Positions 26,285 to 36,424 are shown, counted from the first letter of the stretch. The stretch: 64,000 nt of DNA from Mangrovivirga halotolerans (GCF_026241165.1 NZ_JAPFQN010000005.1:310001-374000); one strand, 5' to 3'. Translations and numbers: made by a program. Notes: a model not told the origin generated them from the letters alone.

Positions 26285-29200
26285 CTAATTACTTAATTGA
26301 CTTAACAATTCATCAACTGCTTTTTCTAATTGTTCATCTTCACCATTTGCCTTACTGTCCGGATTATTTTCAACTATTATATCCGGTACTGCTCCGTTAA
26401 GCTCCATGTTTTTACCGGTTTCGTATACATACCATGCTCTGAAAGGTAGTCTTAAATAAGAGCCATCGACAAGTCGGGTTCCGCCAGTGGATATAACAGC
26501 TCCAAAAGTAGGAGTTCCTACTAAAGTACCAATATCAAGTTGTTTATATGCGTGAGAAAAAATCTCTGCGTTTGAATAACTATTTTGATTACATAATGCT
26601 ATAGAAGGTTTAGTCCACGATGATAATGGCAGTCTTTCTCCAAATGGATAATTACTTTTAAATTCTACATTTTTCTCTTCAAGATCGTCCGTTGCACCCC
26701 TTGGAATGGTATAAGCATGTTGCTTTACATTAAGAACAGCCATGAGATAATCCGTTGTCCAGCCACCACCGTTAAATCGCACATCTATCACAATTCCTTC
26801 TTTTCCATTACCTGCAGCCATTAATTCACGTTCAAATCGCTCAAAACTGGTCCAGTTCATTCCTCTTATATGAAGATAACCAAGTTTGCCTCCAGAATAT
26901 TCCTCTGTCAATTTCCTTCTCTGCTCTACCCATTCATCGTACAACTCATTTCTTAATGATACTACCGGCCTAATAATAATATCCTTTTCATCTTTACCTG
27001 AGCGAACTCGAATCAGCACCCTTTCACCAGCTTTATTAATCAAAAAGGCGTATATGCTTACCTCATCATTCACCTCATTACCATCAATTGAAATGATAAC
27101 ATCACCAACATTAATTTTAGAATCAGATCTATCGGCAGGAGAGTCCTTCACTACTTTTACTACTTCAAGACCATTTTTAGTGTATTCTGTTTCAACTCCT
27201 AATAAACCAGTTCTAATATTTTGAGTTTCCGCTCTTGAGCCACCATATAATCCCATGTGACTTGCATTGAGCTGGCCAAGCATGTTATTAAACATATACC
27301 TGAAATCAACCTTATTTGATGCCTTCATTATCCAAGGCTTATAAGTATCAACAAGGGTTTCCCAGTTTTTACCATGAAACCCAGGGTCGTAAAATCTTCT
27401 TCCTAAGATCCGGGTTGCTTCATTGAACATTTGTTGAGTAACCGCTTCATAATCAATCTTCATTGATGCTGAAAATGGTTGAGGTTCCTTTTTACCGTCC
27501 GTTGAAAGCTTCATTAGACTACCTCCGTTTTTAATATAATAAAGATGCTTTCCGGATGGATCAAGGGTCAAGCCACGAGCTTCTTCATTCCCAGAAGTCA
27601 GTGATTTCATTTCTGTGCCATCCCAGTTAACTTTATAAATATCAATATCCGCATCATACGACTGGCGCCCATCATTATTTGTGGTGAAATACATTTCTTC
27701 ACCATCATTGGAAACTTGAAGACCGGACTCATTTCCAGGTAGTGAAGTAACCTGTGACAATCTCTTATAAATATCCTCAAAGTCGATTGTTATTGGCTCA
27801 ACTTCAGGCTCTCCTTTTTCTTTTCCATTTCCATTCTTCTTTTCCTCTTCATCAGACTTCAGAGCCTTTATTTCCTGCCAGTCCTGCCTGGTCTTTTCCC
27901 AGTCTGCTTTCTTCAACCATAAAAACCATACATCATTGTCACCGTTATTTCTGCCGGATAAGAATGCAAGCTTACTACCATCTTTACTCCAGATGGGAGA
28001 GAAATCTCTTTTTGGATGCATTGAGATATTAACCGGATCCTTGCTATTGTCAGCAGCATGAATATAAACCTCTTCATTGAAATTCAAATCATCGAGAGAA
28101 TAAGCAAGCCATTTGCTGTCCGGACTGAAAGAAATACTACCAGGAGTTGCCCAGCCATCTAATAAGTCTTTCTTATCTGAAATTCCATTTTCATTAACGA
28201 CGGCTGTGTTGAGGTCACCACGTCCAATCACATAGGCGATGTGTTTGCCGTTTGGTGCAATGGTGAAAAAATTCACATCATCATCTGAATCAAATAATTT
28301 TTCAATATTAAATTTTATGGAAGCAAATAAATTATTGGTGGATGGATCATCTGAAGTAGCTTTATATATTTCAAAATGGCCGTCATTATCGGATATAAAT
28401 AAAATTGTTGAATCATTAAGCCATTTAGGTTCCTGATCTCTGAAAGCTCCTTTAGTAACTCTCACAGTTCGTTTAATCTCTTTATCATTTTTCTTTATAA
28501 AAACCTCTCCGTTTGTAGAAAACGCTGTATACTTTCCATTTGGTGAAATGCTAAAATCAGACACATCACCAGAGACGCTTTTATACTCTATCGGGTCAAA
28601 TTTAAAATCAGAATACACATTCAGTTTTATTTCCTCTATATCAGAAAAGTCATTGTTGGCTCTGAACAAATTGTCTTTCCTGGTGAATACAAAAGAATTA
28701 TTTCCTGGTGAATAATCGTAATATAAAATTCCAAAATCATTAAAATCAGATATTTTCTCCGTGGGAGAAGTTGTATTTCCGTCGGTATCTATTTTTACCT
28801 GATGAACATTGTATTTTCCTGATCTTGCACTTAGAAAATATAACGTCTCATTGCTGCCCCATCGTGGAAAAATATCCTGCCCGTTATCAGTAGTGATTTG
28901 ATTGTACTTATCATTTTCGATATCATAAATCCAAATATTTCTATTTGCAGAACCTCTGTAAGCTTCCCTTTCTCTTCTACAGGAGCCTCTTTCGAATGCT
29001 ATAAATTTTCCATTGGGTGAAGTTACCGCATGATATCCCAGGGCATCCAATAATCTTTCAGGTGTTCCTCCTGATATGTCAACAGAATGTATTTCCCTTG
29101 TTCTTTCTACCTGTGCAAATGCCCTTCGTGTTTCAATTAAGATCTGATCATTACCCTTCCAGCTAGTTGGCAGATCTCCAGTTGAATGATAAGTAAGCTG

Positions 29201-29503
29201 CTGGGCGGATCCTCCTTCCGTTTTAATAATAAAAGCATCAGCGTTACCAAAGCGCTCGCTATAAAATGCAATATATCGTCCGTCAGGGCTAAACTTTGGC
29301 ATGCCATCATATCCTTCATGGATAGTTAGCCTCCGGGCGTTTCCTCCCTCAAATGGAGCAAGCCATATATCTCCCTGGTATGAAAAAGATATCATTGTTC
29401 CGTCTTCACTTGCGTCCGGATATAAAACTAAGGGAGATTGTTGCGCACTTACATTAAAAACTAATACAAAAATTCCTGTTATAAGCAAAAATCGATGTTT
29501 CAT
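26285..29503 (-). CDS. Secreted tricorn-like S41 protease with beta-propeller and PDZ domain
   Basis: A 1,072-residue protein with a signal peptide (residues 1-20). Residues 25-330 and 330-690 carry WD/DPP-type propeller repeats (FSPDGRYIAF, ISPNGKYTAF, FSPDSKWLAY). A PDZ domain (about 770-850, GVETEYTKNGLEVVKVV to IISIDGNEV) precedes the S41 catalytic domain (about 860-1060). The predicted nucleophile is Ser977 in NSYSNAEIF and the upstream His of NASHMGLYGG fits the tricorn catalytic dyad. Such Bacteroidota proteins are exported and trim peptides in the periplasm or outside. A charged spacer rich in Glu and Lys (near residue 560) links the propellers. The gene has its own terminator and appears monocistronic. 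Confidence 0.93.
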   Translation of the reverse strand: MKHRFLLITGIFVLVFNVSAQQSPLVLYPDASEDGTMISFSYQGDIWLAPFEGGNARRLTIHEGYDGMPKFSPDGRYIAFYSERFGNADAFIIKTEGGSAQQLTYHSTGDLPTSWKGNDQILIETRRAFAQVERTREIHSVDISGGTPERLLDALGYHAVTSPNGKFIAFERGSCRREREAYRGSANRNIWIYDIENDKYNQITTDNGQDIFPRWGSNETLYFLSARSGKYNVHQVKIDTDGNTTSPTEKISDFNDFGILYYDYSPGNNSFVFTRKDNLFRANNDFSDIEEIKLNVYSDFKFDPIEYKSVSGDVSDFSISPNGKYTAFSTNGEVFIKKNDKEIKRTVRVTKGAFRDQEPKWLNDSTILFISDNDGHFEIYKATSDDPSTNNLFASIKFNIEKLFDSDDDVNFFTIAPNGKHIAYVIGRGDLNTAVVNENGISDKKDLLDGWATPGSISFSPDSKWLAYSLDDLNFNEEVYIHAADNSKDPVNISMHPKRDFSPIWSKDGSKLAFLSGRNNGDNDVWFLWLKKADWEKTRQDWQEIKALKSDEEEKKNGNGKEKGEPEVEPITIDFEDIYKRLSQVTSLPGNESGLQVSNDGEEMYFTTNNDGRQSYDADIDIYKVNWDGTEMKSLTSGNEEARGLTLDPSGKHLYYIKNGGSLMKLSTDGKKEPQPFSASMKIDYEAVTQQMFNEATRILGRRFYDPGFHGKNWETLVDTYKPWIMKASNKVDFRYMFNNMLGQLNASHMGLYGGSRAETQNIRTGLLGVETEYTKNGLEVVKVVKDSPADRSDSKINVGDVIISIDGNEVNDEVSIYAFLINKAGERVLIRVRSGKDEKDIIIRPVVSLRNELYDEWVEQRRKLTEEYSGGKLGYLHIRGMNWTSFERFERELMAAGNGKEGIVIDVRFNGGGWTTDYLMAVLNVKQHAYTIPRGATDDLEEKNVEFKSNYPFGERLPLSSWTKPSIALCNQNSYSNAEIFSHAYKQLDIGTLVGTPTFGAVISTGGTRLVDGSYLRLPFRAWYVYETGKNMELNGAVPDIIVENNPDSKANGEDEQLEKAVDELLSQLSN

Positions 29504-29575
29504 CGTAATAAGTATATTAATGGATTAGGGTTAAATTCAAATTATATTAACAGTACTAATTCAAAACTGTTCAGT

Positions 29576-30751
29576 TCAATCAAAACAATATTCATTTAAT
29601 AAATCCTTTCCCAGGTTTTCATCAAGATCAATAAGATATTCAAGGTCCTGGCACCCCAAATCTTTTTTATCTATAGAAAAATAAGCCATTGCCCTGTTAT
29701 GATAAGCATTGATATGATCAGAATCATATTGTATTGCAAGCGAATACCATTCTATTGCCTGATTAAATTTTTCCTTTTTGAAAGCTATATTACCTCTTCC
29801 CATAAGGGCTTTTACATATTCTGGATTCTCATCAATTACCATTTTATATATTAAGTCTGCTTTATCCAATTGTCCTTGTTTTTCTTGGGCCAGACCTATA
29901 TTATAAAATTGCTCCAATCTTTTGACTGACATATTTTCCAAATCGATACTATCAGGAATGGGCATATTATTTTTAAGCAACAGGTAAACTAATTTATCAG
30001 AATAATTATCCATTTGAACACCCCGACCTGATAATTCCTGCATCAGAGAAACAGCAGGAGTGATCCGATTGTGTTCTGTTAAGATATCAAGCCATTCATT
30101 TATTCTCAATCCTAGTATTTCATCAGATAATTTTGACAATAAAGAGTCATCTATAATTTCATGGAAATTATTATTAAATACATACTGATCTATTATGGAT
30201 GCAGTAAAAAAATGATTTTCATGATCCAATACTCTTAATAATGATGTATCTCCTTTTTGATGAAAATGAGTCAGCAATTGATAATATTCAATAATATCAG
30301 GCAAAAACCTGAAATCTTTCACACTTTTAACAAACCCCTCTTCATCAAGAGTAAATAAGATGTCGGTATTTTGAATTGAAGTGTCAGAAACTGCTTTAGC
30401 TTCTTCAAAAGCAATACCAGCCATCCGATATTGATTCTCATTGTATGCTGCTATTCCAGCTTTAACCAGGATAAAAGGATTATTTACCCCAAGCTCCATT
30501 AAAACTGCGTAGTCTGAAACAGCATTTGCACCTTGCTTAAATTTTTCATAGATCTGAGCCCTCACCAATCTTATCTCTTCATTTCGTGGAGATTTGGCCA
30601 GACACTCATTTGAATTCTCCAGAGCCTTTTGATAATTTTTGCTGGCGAAATTATTTTTTGCTTCAATGCATACGTCTTGTGCATTAATTCCCATCCAAAA
30701 AAATGAAAGAATCATATTTAGAAAAAATATTATGCATTTCCGTGATACCAT
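29576..30751 (-). CDS. Periplasmic TPR-repeat protein
   Basis: A 391-residue protein with a signal peptide (about 1-24, ending GINAQ). TPR-like pairs are visible at about residues 30-90 (ALENSNECLAKSPRNEEIRL), 95-120 and again at the end, about 285-390 (ALMGRGNIAFKKEKFNQAIEW, then INAYHNRAMAYFSI). The middle is helical without clear repeats. TPR proteins of this kind scaffold envelope complexes; no partner is indicated by the neighbours, which are a protease and a divergent alcohol dehydrogenase. Confidence 0.85.
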   Translation of the reverse strand: MVSRKCIIFFLNMILSFFWMGINAQDVCIEAKNNFASKNYQKALENSNECLAKSPRNEEIRLVRAQIYEKFKQGANAVSDYAVLMELGVNNPFILVKAGIAAYNENQYRMAGIAFEEAKAVSDTSIQNTDILFTLDEEGFVKSVKDFRFLPDIIEYYQLLTHFHQKGDTSLLRVLDHENHFFTASIIDQYVFNNNFHEIIDDSLLSKLSDEILGLRINEWLDILTEHNRITPAVSLMQELSGRGVQMDNYSDKLVYLLLKNNMPIPDSIDLENMSVKRLEQFYNIGLAQEKQGQLDKADLIYKMVIDENPEYVKALMGRGNIAFKKEKFNQAIEWYSLAIQYDSDHINAYHNRAMAYFSIDKKDLGCQDLEYLIDLDENLGKDLLNEYCFD

Positions 30752-30795
30752 TGAAGATTTAGCTAGACGATAAAAGAATCAGACCAGAAAGCCGA

Positions 30796-30809
30796 ACAAC
30801 AATTGTTGT
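30796..30809. promoter_or_regulatory. Perfect palindrome in the divergent TPR/alcohol dehydrogenase promoter
   Basis: ACAACAATTGTTGT is a 14-base perfect palindrome 45 bases before the TPR gene and 71 before the dehydrogenase. Candidate operator; regulator unknown. Confidence 0.3.
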
Positions 30810-30880
30810 AACAGTAATTTATCAAATATTGACAACATTATTAAATTAGGAGCCGTTTTATAACAATTAGATATTATAAG

Positions 30881-32041
30881 ATGAACAATTTCGAATATTA
30901 TAATCCGGTAAAAATAGTTTTTGGCAAAGGCCAAATAGAACAATTATCACAATTAATTCCCACTACATCTAAGGTGATGATCATATATGGGGGAGGTTCA
31001 ATAAAAGAAAATGGTGTTTACGACCAGGTAATCAAATCTCTTAAAGGCCATTTCACTGTCGAATTTGGAGGAATAGAGCCAAATCCAAGGTATGAAACGG
31101 CAATGAAAGCAGTTGAACTGGCCAGGGAAAAGCAAATTGATTTTATTCTTGCTGTTGGTGGTGGATCAGTGATCGATGCAACAAAATTTATTGCAGCAGC
31201 GATTCCTTTTCAAACAGGAGATCCATGGACAATTTTAAGTGAAAAGAAACCTGTAAAATCCGCTATTTCTTTTGGTACTGTCCTTACACTTCCTGCCACA
31301 GGCTCGGAAATGAATTCTGGGTCTGTAATAACCAGGGAAGAATCCAAAGAGAAATTTGCATTCAGTTCACCTTTTACCTTTCCTCAATTCAGCATTCTTG
31401 ATCCATCAGTAGCATCAACACTACCGAAAAGACAGGTTGCCAATGGTATTGTAGATGCATTCAGCCATGTCGTCGAGCAGTATATGACTTATAAAGTCAA
31501 TGCTCCTTTACAAGACAGGCTCGCAGAATCAATTCTACTGACCTTAATTGAAGAGGGACCTAAGGCTTATAATAATCCTGCTGATTATGATGCAATGGCA
31601 AATTTAATGTGGTGTGCGACTATGGCTCTCAATGGATTGATAAGAACTGGTGTGCCAGTCGATTGGGCTACTCATGGCATCGGACATGAATTAACAGCCC
31701 TTCATGAAATAGATCACGCAAGAACTTTAGCTATTGTTCTTCCTGGAGTCTGGAGAGTCTTAAAAGATGAAAAGAAAGAAAAGTTAATTCAATACGCAGA
31801 AAGAGTCTGGGGAATAACTGAAGGAAGTGATAGTGAAAAAATGGACCAGGCTATTAACTCAACTGAATCATTTTTTGAATCTTTGGGGATCAAAACCAAA
31901 ATGAAAGATTATAATGTTGGAGCAGATACGATCGATATAATAATTAATCGTTTTGAAAAAAGAGGTTGGACTGCGCTTGGAGACAGACAGTTAGCGGATC
32001 TGCCAACGATCAGAAATATTTTAAATTCACAATTGCAATAA
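30881..32041 (+). CDS. Iron-containing alcohol dehydrogenase / aldehyde reductase, YqhD-like
   Basis: A 386-residue group III alcohol dehydrogenase. The nucleotide-binding GGGSVID motif and the metal ligands Asp and His in NGIVDAFSHVVEQ, plus the later His residues in HGIGHELTALHEIDHA, are all present. The closest match is the YqhD/butanol dehydrogenase branch, which reduces a range of aldehydes with NADPH and protects against reactive aldehydes. A thioesterase starts eight bases downstream on the same strand. Exact substrate unknown. Confidence 0.92.
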   Translation: MNNFEYYNPVKIVFGKGQIEQLSQLIPTTSKVMIIYGGGSIKENGVYDQVIKSLKGHFTVEFGGIEPNPRYETAMKAVELAREKQIDFILAVGGGSVIDATKFIAAAIPFQTGDPWTILSEKKPVKSAISFGTVLTLPATGSEMNSGSVITREESKEKFAFSSPFTFPQFSILDPSVASTLPKRQVANGIVDAFSHVVEQYMTYKVNAPLQDRLAESILLTLIEEGPKAYNNPADYDAMANLMWCATMALNGLIRTGVPVDWATHGIGHELTALHEIDHARTLAIVLPGVWRVLKDEKKEKLIQYAERVWGITEGSDSEKMDQAINSTESFFESLGIKTKMKDYNVGADTIDIIINRFEKRGWTALGDRQLADLPTIRNILNSQLQ

Positions 32042-32049
32042 CATTAATT

Positions 32050-32511
32050 ATGCAAAATAATTCCTTAACAAACACCTTTGAAGTAAGGTGGTCTGATATT
32101 GATGCAAATATTCACCTGAGACATTCTGCTTATGCAGACTTTTGTGCTCAGGCTCGTTTAAGATTTTTGGGAGAAGCCGGACTGACATTCGACAGGTTCA
32201 AAGAGTTACACATCGGACCAATATTATTCAGAGAAGAATTAAAATATCTAAAAGAAGTTCCTTTTGGGGAACACATCACAGTGGAGACATCGATGATAAA
32301 GATGAGGGAAGATGCTTCCCGATGGTCAATTAGGCATATTATTTTCAGAGAAGATGGACAAAAAGCTGCTGTTGTAGTAGTTGATGGGGCATGGATAGAT
32401 ATCTTAAAAAGAAAGCTGACAGTTTTACCTGAAGACCTGGTACAGAATTTCAAAAACCTGCCTAAGTCTGAAGACTTTGAGTTGGAACCGTTAAAGGAAA
32501 AAACAATATAA
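32050..32511 (+). CDS. Hotdog-fold acyl-CoA thioesterase
   Basis: A 153-residue single hotdog domain of the 4-hydroxybenzoyl-CoA thioesterase-like family. The catalytic region VRWSDIDANIHLRHSAY places Asp in the usual position and keeps the Tyr of the central helix. It likely hydrolyses acyl-CoA thioesters in the cytoplasm, and clusters with an aldehyde reductase eight bases upstream. I chose the ATG at 32050, because an earlier in-frame ATG (31966) lies inside the dehydrogenase and would add 28 residues unlike the family. A terminator follows the stop immediately. Confidence 0.88.
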   Translation: MQNNSLTNTFEVRWSDIDANIHLRHSAYADFCAQARLRFLGEAGLTFDRFKELHIGPILFREELKYLKEVPFGEHITVETSMIKMREDASRWSIRHIIFREDGQKAAVVVVDGAWIDILKRKLTVLPEDLVQNFKNLPKSEDFELEPLKEKTI

Positions 32512-32515
32512 AGTG

Positions 32516-32548
32516 AAAGCTGCCTCCGGGTGGCTTTTATTTTTTTTG
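32516..32548 (+). terminator. Terminator of the dehydrogenase-thioesterase pair
   Basis: AAAGCTGCC and GGTGGCTTT pair (with two G-T pairs) around TCCG and are followed by a long T run. The T run overlaps the stop region of the convergent glycerophosphodiesterase gene. Confidence 0.75.
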
Positions 32549-33451
32549 ATCATTAACAATTTTCATTAACCTGTCCGGATAATCTGAAATCAGCCCATCA
32601 ACGCCCAAATTAATCAGCTGTTTCATATCCGAGGTATCATTAACAGTCCAGGGAATTACTCTGATTTCCCGATCATGAAGATCTTCTACCATTCTTTTTG
32701 TAACAAGCCTATGTTCTGGACTATAAACATCAGGCTTAAACCCAAGTTCTTTTAAGTTTGAATTATAACCTTTGGCATTTTCGACCAGTAATACCGTTTT
32801 GATCTTTTCATCCAATTGATTAACTGCCTGAAGTGCTCTTTTATCAAAAGATTGTATATATGTCCTGTTTTCAACGCCAAGTTCTTTGATTTTCATTACC
32901 AGAAGTTCAGCGAATTCTTTTGGTGCAGGGTGGAAAATAGAATCGCCGGCAGGTGTTGATTTAATTTCAATATTGTAATACATCTGCTTATCATAATTCT
33001 TTTCAGCATAAGCTTCAGCGGCATCAATAACTTCCTCGAGTGAAGGTTTAGTTGCTATAACTTTCTCCTGTTCAGGAAAACCTGGATGTATTTTAGATCC
33101 GCAATCAAAAGTTTGCACCTGGCTATAATACATATTGTATATATTATAATTCTCTTTGGAGTAATCAATGATGTAATTCTCACCCATATTGGTACAGATT
33201 TCATTCGAAATATAAGGCTCATGAGAAACCACCAAGTAATTATCCTTAGTAACAACAACATCCATCTCAAGAGTTTTCACTCCTGTATCAATAGCTTTTA
33301 AAAATCCATGTATAGTATTTTCCGGATACTTACCTCTAAAACCACGGTGGCCTTGAGTATCTAGATCAGTTTTCATTTTTTTATTGTCACATGAGATGAC
33401 GATAAATATTATTACTAAAGAAGAAAAAATAAAAAAAACGCAAGTTCGCAT
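32537..33451 (-). CDS. Glycerophosphodiester phosphodiesterase lipoprotein
   Basis: A 304-residue lipoprotein: the signal peptide ends at Cys21 (VISC). The TIM-barrel GDPD catalytic set is present: GHRGFRGKYPENT (residue region 34-46), EMDVVVTKD (about 61-70) and SHEP, which gives the His, Glu and Asp residues for metal-assisted cleavage of glycerophosphodiesters into glycerol-3-phosphate and an alcohol. The gene is monocistronic; its stop lies in the T run of the convergent operon's terminator. It is likely anchored in the periplasm or on the outer membrane and scavenges phospholipid head groups. Confidence 0.93.
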   Translation of the reverse strand: MRTCVFFIFSSLVIIFIVISCDNKKMKTDLDTQGHRGFRGKYPENTIHGFLKAIDTGVKTLEMDVVVTKDNYLVVSHEPYISNEICTNMGENYIIDYSKENYNIYNMYYSQVQTFDCGSKIHPGFPEQEKVIATKPSLEEVIDAAEAYAEKNYDKQMYYNIEIKSTPAGDSIFHPAPKEFAELLVMKIKELGVENRTYIQSFDKRALQAVNQLDEKIKTVLLVENAKGYNSNLKELGFKPDVYSPEHRLVTKRMVEDLHDREIRVIPWTVNDTSDMKQLINLGVDGLISDYPDRLMKIVNDQKK

Positions 33452-33529
33452 AAAACTTAGTGAGGTTACTTTCTACATAAAAATATTATAAATCTTTTTA
33501 ATGTTTTAGCATTGCATCACTAATTATTT

Positions 33530-33537
33530 TAGTTTTG
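33530..33537 (+). promoter_or_regulatory. Promoter -7 element of the M48 protease gene
   Basis: TAGTTTTG matches TAnnTTTG 21 bases before the start codon at 33559. No strong -33 element is visible. Confidence 0.4.
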
Positions 33538-33558
33538 CAGACTATTTTTTTAACAACT

Positions 33559-35655
33559 ATGAATTTTTTAAACAAACTACTCCTAACAAATTTTTTGTTG
33601 CTTTTAGTTTCATTTGATTCAAATAGTCAGTCAATTGAGAAATTAGAAGCCAAAGGAGCGATTCCATCAGATTTATTGGAATTACCTTCTTTAACATACC
33701 AAAAAGAACTCGAAAGTATTTCTGAATCTGATTCAAGGAAAGTCAGAAAGGAAAAAGAGAACTTTTACTTCAATAGTAATTTTATCTTATTCGATTATTT
33801 AACCAGTGGTAAGGTTTTATTTAATGATCCTGTCACAAATTATCTGAATGAGATATTAACTAATTTATTGAAAGAAAATCATCCTGAACTTTTAAATGAA
33901 ATCAGGTTATACGCGGTAAAATCACCTGTCCCTAATGCTTTTACCACTAACAACGGTATGATCTTTTTTAATATCGGTTTACTAGAGAAATTAAATAATG
34001 AGGCAGAGATTGCATTTATTCTTGCCCATGAGGTCATTCATTATAAAAACAAGCACGTTATTGATGGATATCTTGAATCCAAAGAAATAGAAAAAGGTTC
34101 TGGTGACTATAAAAAACTAACGGTTAAAGACCAGTTTTTAACAAAAGCTAAATATAGCAGAGAAAGAGAACTTGAAGCGGATGAATTAGGCTTTGATATA
34201 TTTTTGAATTCAGACTATAATATTTCAGATCCTCAGAATGTTTATGATATTCTATTAACAGCAGATCAAATAACTTCCAAAACTGAATATGATATTAATT
34301 CTTTATCCTCTTCGACGTTTGTATTAACTGATGAGTACTTCCCGGACGAAAAAGATCTTAAGGTTTTTGAAGTATCTGAGAATTACGAAGACAAAGAAGC
34401 TACGCACCCAAATATTAAAAAAAGAAAGGAAAGAATTCTTTCCAAAATTGAAAATTCAAATATTCCCGATCAGGAAAATCTTTATATAGTAGGAGAGGAG
34501 AAATTCAAGCAAGTTAAAATGCTTTCTCATAAAGAGCTTGTGCGCCAATATCTTTTAAATCATCAATACACAGAAGCAATATTTAAAGCAGATGAATTCG
34601 GAAAGTTATACCGAGACATTGATTCCGTTGCTTCTCAAAAGATGTTTGTAAAAGCACTGTATGGTTTAGCAATTAATCATGAGGAGATGAGAATACAATC
34701 TGATCTTTTCTCGATAGATTATCAAAGACTATACAAAACACTCCGCAATATTGAAACAATCGACCTGGGGCTATTAGCTATATCCCACTTGATAGACTAT
34801 GAAGAAAAATATGGTCGAGATGAGGAAATTCGTCTTCTAATAGAGGATATCCTTAAAAATATGGTCTATAATCATACGCTAATCAAAAATTATATTACTG
34901 GTAAAAGTAAGCTGATTGATTCTAAAGTTAAACTGACTGTTGGTCGCATTCATTCAACAGAGTATGGTGAAGAAATACTTGAAGATGTAAAAGACTACAT
35001 TGCCTTTATGGAGTTAAGTACTAAGCAAAAAAATGAACTTTATAAGAATAATAAATATAAGGTCAAAAACTCTTTAATAATTAACCCATTTTACGCAAAG
35101 CTAAAAGGACGCAATAAAAAGAAACTGGATTTTGAAGCTTCAGAAGATTTCCTGGTATCGCTTTCAGGATATATAGATGAAGCGGCTGAGCCACTTGATT
35201 TCAAGGCTACTGTAATTGATGTTTATAACCTGGATAAAAATGATCTGGAAAAATTTAACGATCAGGCTCTGATTAATGAATGGCTAAATGAAAAATTGAA
35301 TAATGAAGAATGGTTCGGTATCAGCCCGATATATTCTGAAGTACAGCCGTTGAGAGAAAAATATAATACAGATTATTTCACTTGGATAGGGACACTCGAT
35401 TTTAAAGGTAGAATGGATAGTCCCAGTTACGGAGGAATAGTTTTAACTGCTTTATATTCTGTTCCAATGTCGGCTATTTTATTGGTTGAAAAAATACGAC
35501 CACATAGTAAAACATTCTATTTCTCTATCACATTTGATCTTAAATCAGGAAAAATTGTGAATGAGGATGCTGTTTATCTAGATTTAAAATGCAACGAGCC
35601 ATTAATTAAGTCTAAGATTCACAATACATTTTTTAAACTTAAATACGGGAAGTAA
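33559..35655 (+). CDS. Exported M48-family metalloprotease with large C-terminal extension
   Basis: A 698-residue protein with a signal peptide (about residues 1-24). The HExxH zinc motif is HEVIH (157-161) in the segment AFILAHEVIHYKNKH and the third ligand is Glu206 in RELEADEL, so the M48 catalytic site is complete. Unlike the usual 260-residue BepA/LoiP-type enzymes it has about 470 further residues, helical and then strand-rich (TYF-rich), with no repeats I recognise. Its stop codon overlaps the start of a barrel-like protein gene (TAATG), which suggests the pair is made and works together, perhaps in outer membrane quality control. I use the ATG at 33559 and not a TTG 24 bases earlier. 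Confidence 0.88.
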   Translation: MNFLNKLLLTNFLLLLVSFDSNSQSIEKLEAKGAIPSDLLELPSLTYQKELESISESDSRKVRKEKENFYFNSNFILFDYLTSGKVLFNDPVTNYLNEILTNLLKENHPELLNEIRLYAVKSPVPNAFTTNNGMIFFNIGLLEKLNNEAEIAFILAHEVIHYKNKHVIDGYLESKEIEKGSGDYKKLTVKDQFLTKAKYSRERELEADELGFDIFLNSDYNISDPQNVYDILLTADQITSKTEYDINSLSSSTFVLTDEYFPDEKDLKVFEVSENYEDKEATHPNIKKRKERILSKIENSNIPDQENLYIVGEEKFKQVKMLSHKELVRQYLLNHQYTEAIFKADEFGKLYRDIDSVASQKMFVKALYGLAINHEEMRIQSDLFSIDYQRLYKTLRNIETIDLGLLAISHLIDYEEKYGRDEEIRLLIEDILKNMVYNHTLIKNYITGKSKLIDSKVKLTVGRIHSTEYGEEILEDVKDYIAFMELSTKQKNELYKNNKYKVKNSLIINPFYAKLKGRNKKKLDFEASEDFLVSLSGYIDEAAEPLDFKATVIDVYNLDKNDLEKFNDQALINEWLNEKLNNEEWFGISPIYSEVQPLREKYNTDYFTWIGTLDFKGRMDSPSYGGIVLTALYSVPMSAILLVEKIRPHSKTFYFSITFDLKSGKIVNEDAVYLDLKCNEPLIKSKIHNTFFKLKYGK

Positions 35656-36398
35656 TGAGAACTCTATATATATTTTTAATATTCTCAGTATTCTATTTTG
35701 ATTCATTCAGTCAGGTATCAGGTTATTTAGGAAAAAGATCTTATTTATTATTTGATATCACACCCACTACAGCAACATTCGCCAGTACTCCAAGTGGGAA
35801 AACGAACTATATTAATTTATCTATGATTCCTGAATCCGAGATTGATTATTCTATTTTTGCGATGAATTTTAAGCCTGAAGTTTCATTTTCATACCTGATA
35901 AGGAACGACATTGCTCTTGGAGTAAGTGGGGCTTATAATATAACATCTACCTACATTGAGAATGAATTTCAATCATCATACAAAGAATATGGAATTATCA
36001 AAGGAATTGGTGCCGGGATATATGTTCAAATCTTTAGTGGACCTAAAGAATCTAATATTGCTCCAATGGGAAGATACATTACTCTTGGTGTGGATTTGAT
36101 TATGTCAGACTTGTACTCAAATGTTGATGACGCTACTAAGTTAAATAGTAAAAAAATTCTGAGTCCAATATTAACTTATGAATTTGGAAAGCAAATCTTA
36201 CTTAATGACTGGTTACTTTTAAAATATGGTGCTTCAATCAATGTTAATATAGGGCTTTTAGCTGAAGTAGCTTCAATGTCTTATGAAACTAATGATGGAT
36301 ATACTCTTGAAGATGCTAATCAATCATCAGTGCAATTGGGTATACAGTTGTATCAGATGGTCAATTTTCATTTAGCACTGGGAACCATTGCATTTTAA
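35655..36398 (+). CDS. Outer membrane beta-barrel-like protein coupled to the M48 protease
   Basis: A 247-residue product with a signal peptide (about residues 1-20, ending SFSQ). Alternating aromatic/polar strands (GVSGAYNI, GIGAGIYVQIF, ITLGVDLIMS) suggest an eight- to ten-strand barrel ending in Phe. I do not recognise a family. The ATG shares an A with the protease stop (TAATG), so expression depends on the protease gene. Its role is unknown; it may be a substrate or membrane anchor for the protease. Confidence 0.7.
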   Translation: MRTLYIFLIFSVFYFDSFSQVSGYLGKRSYLLFDITPTTATFASTPSGKTNYINLSMIPESEIDYSIFAMNFKPEVSFSYLIRNDIALGVSGAYNITSTYIENEFQSSYKEYGIIKGIGAGIYVQIFSGPKESNIAPMGRYITLGVDLIMSDLYSNVDDATKLNSKKILSPILTYEFGKQILLNDWLLLKYGASINVNIGLLAEVASMSYETNDGYTLEDANQSSVQLGIQLYQMVNFHLALGTIAF

Positions 36399-36424
36399 GA
36401 TATGCTAAAAAACTAAAATATAAT

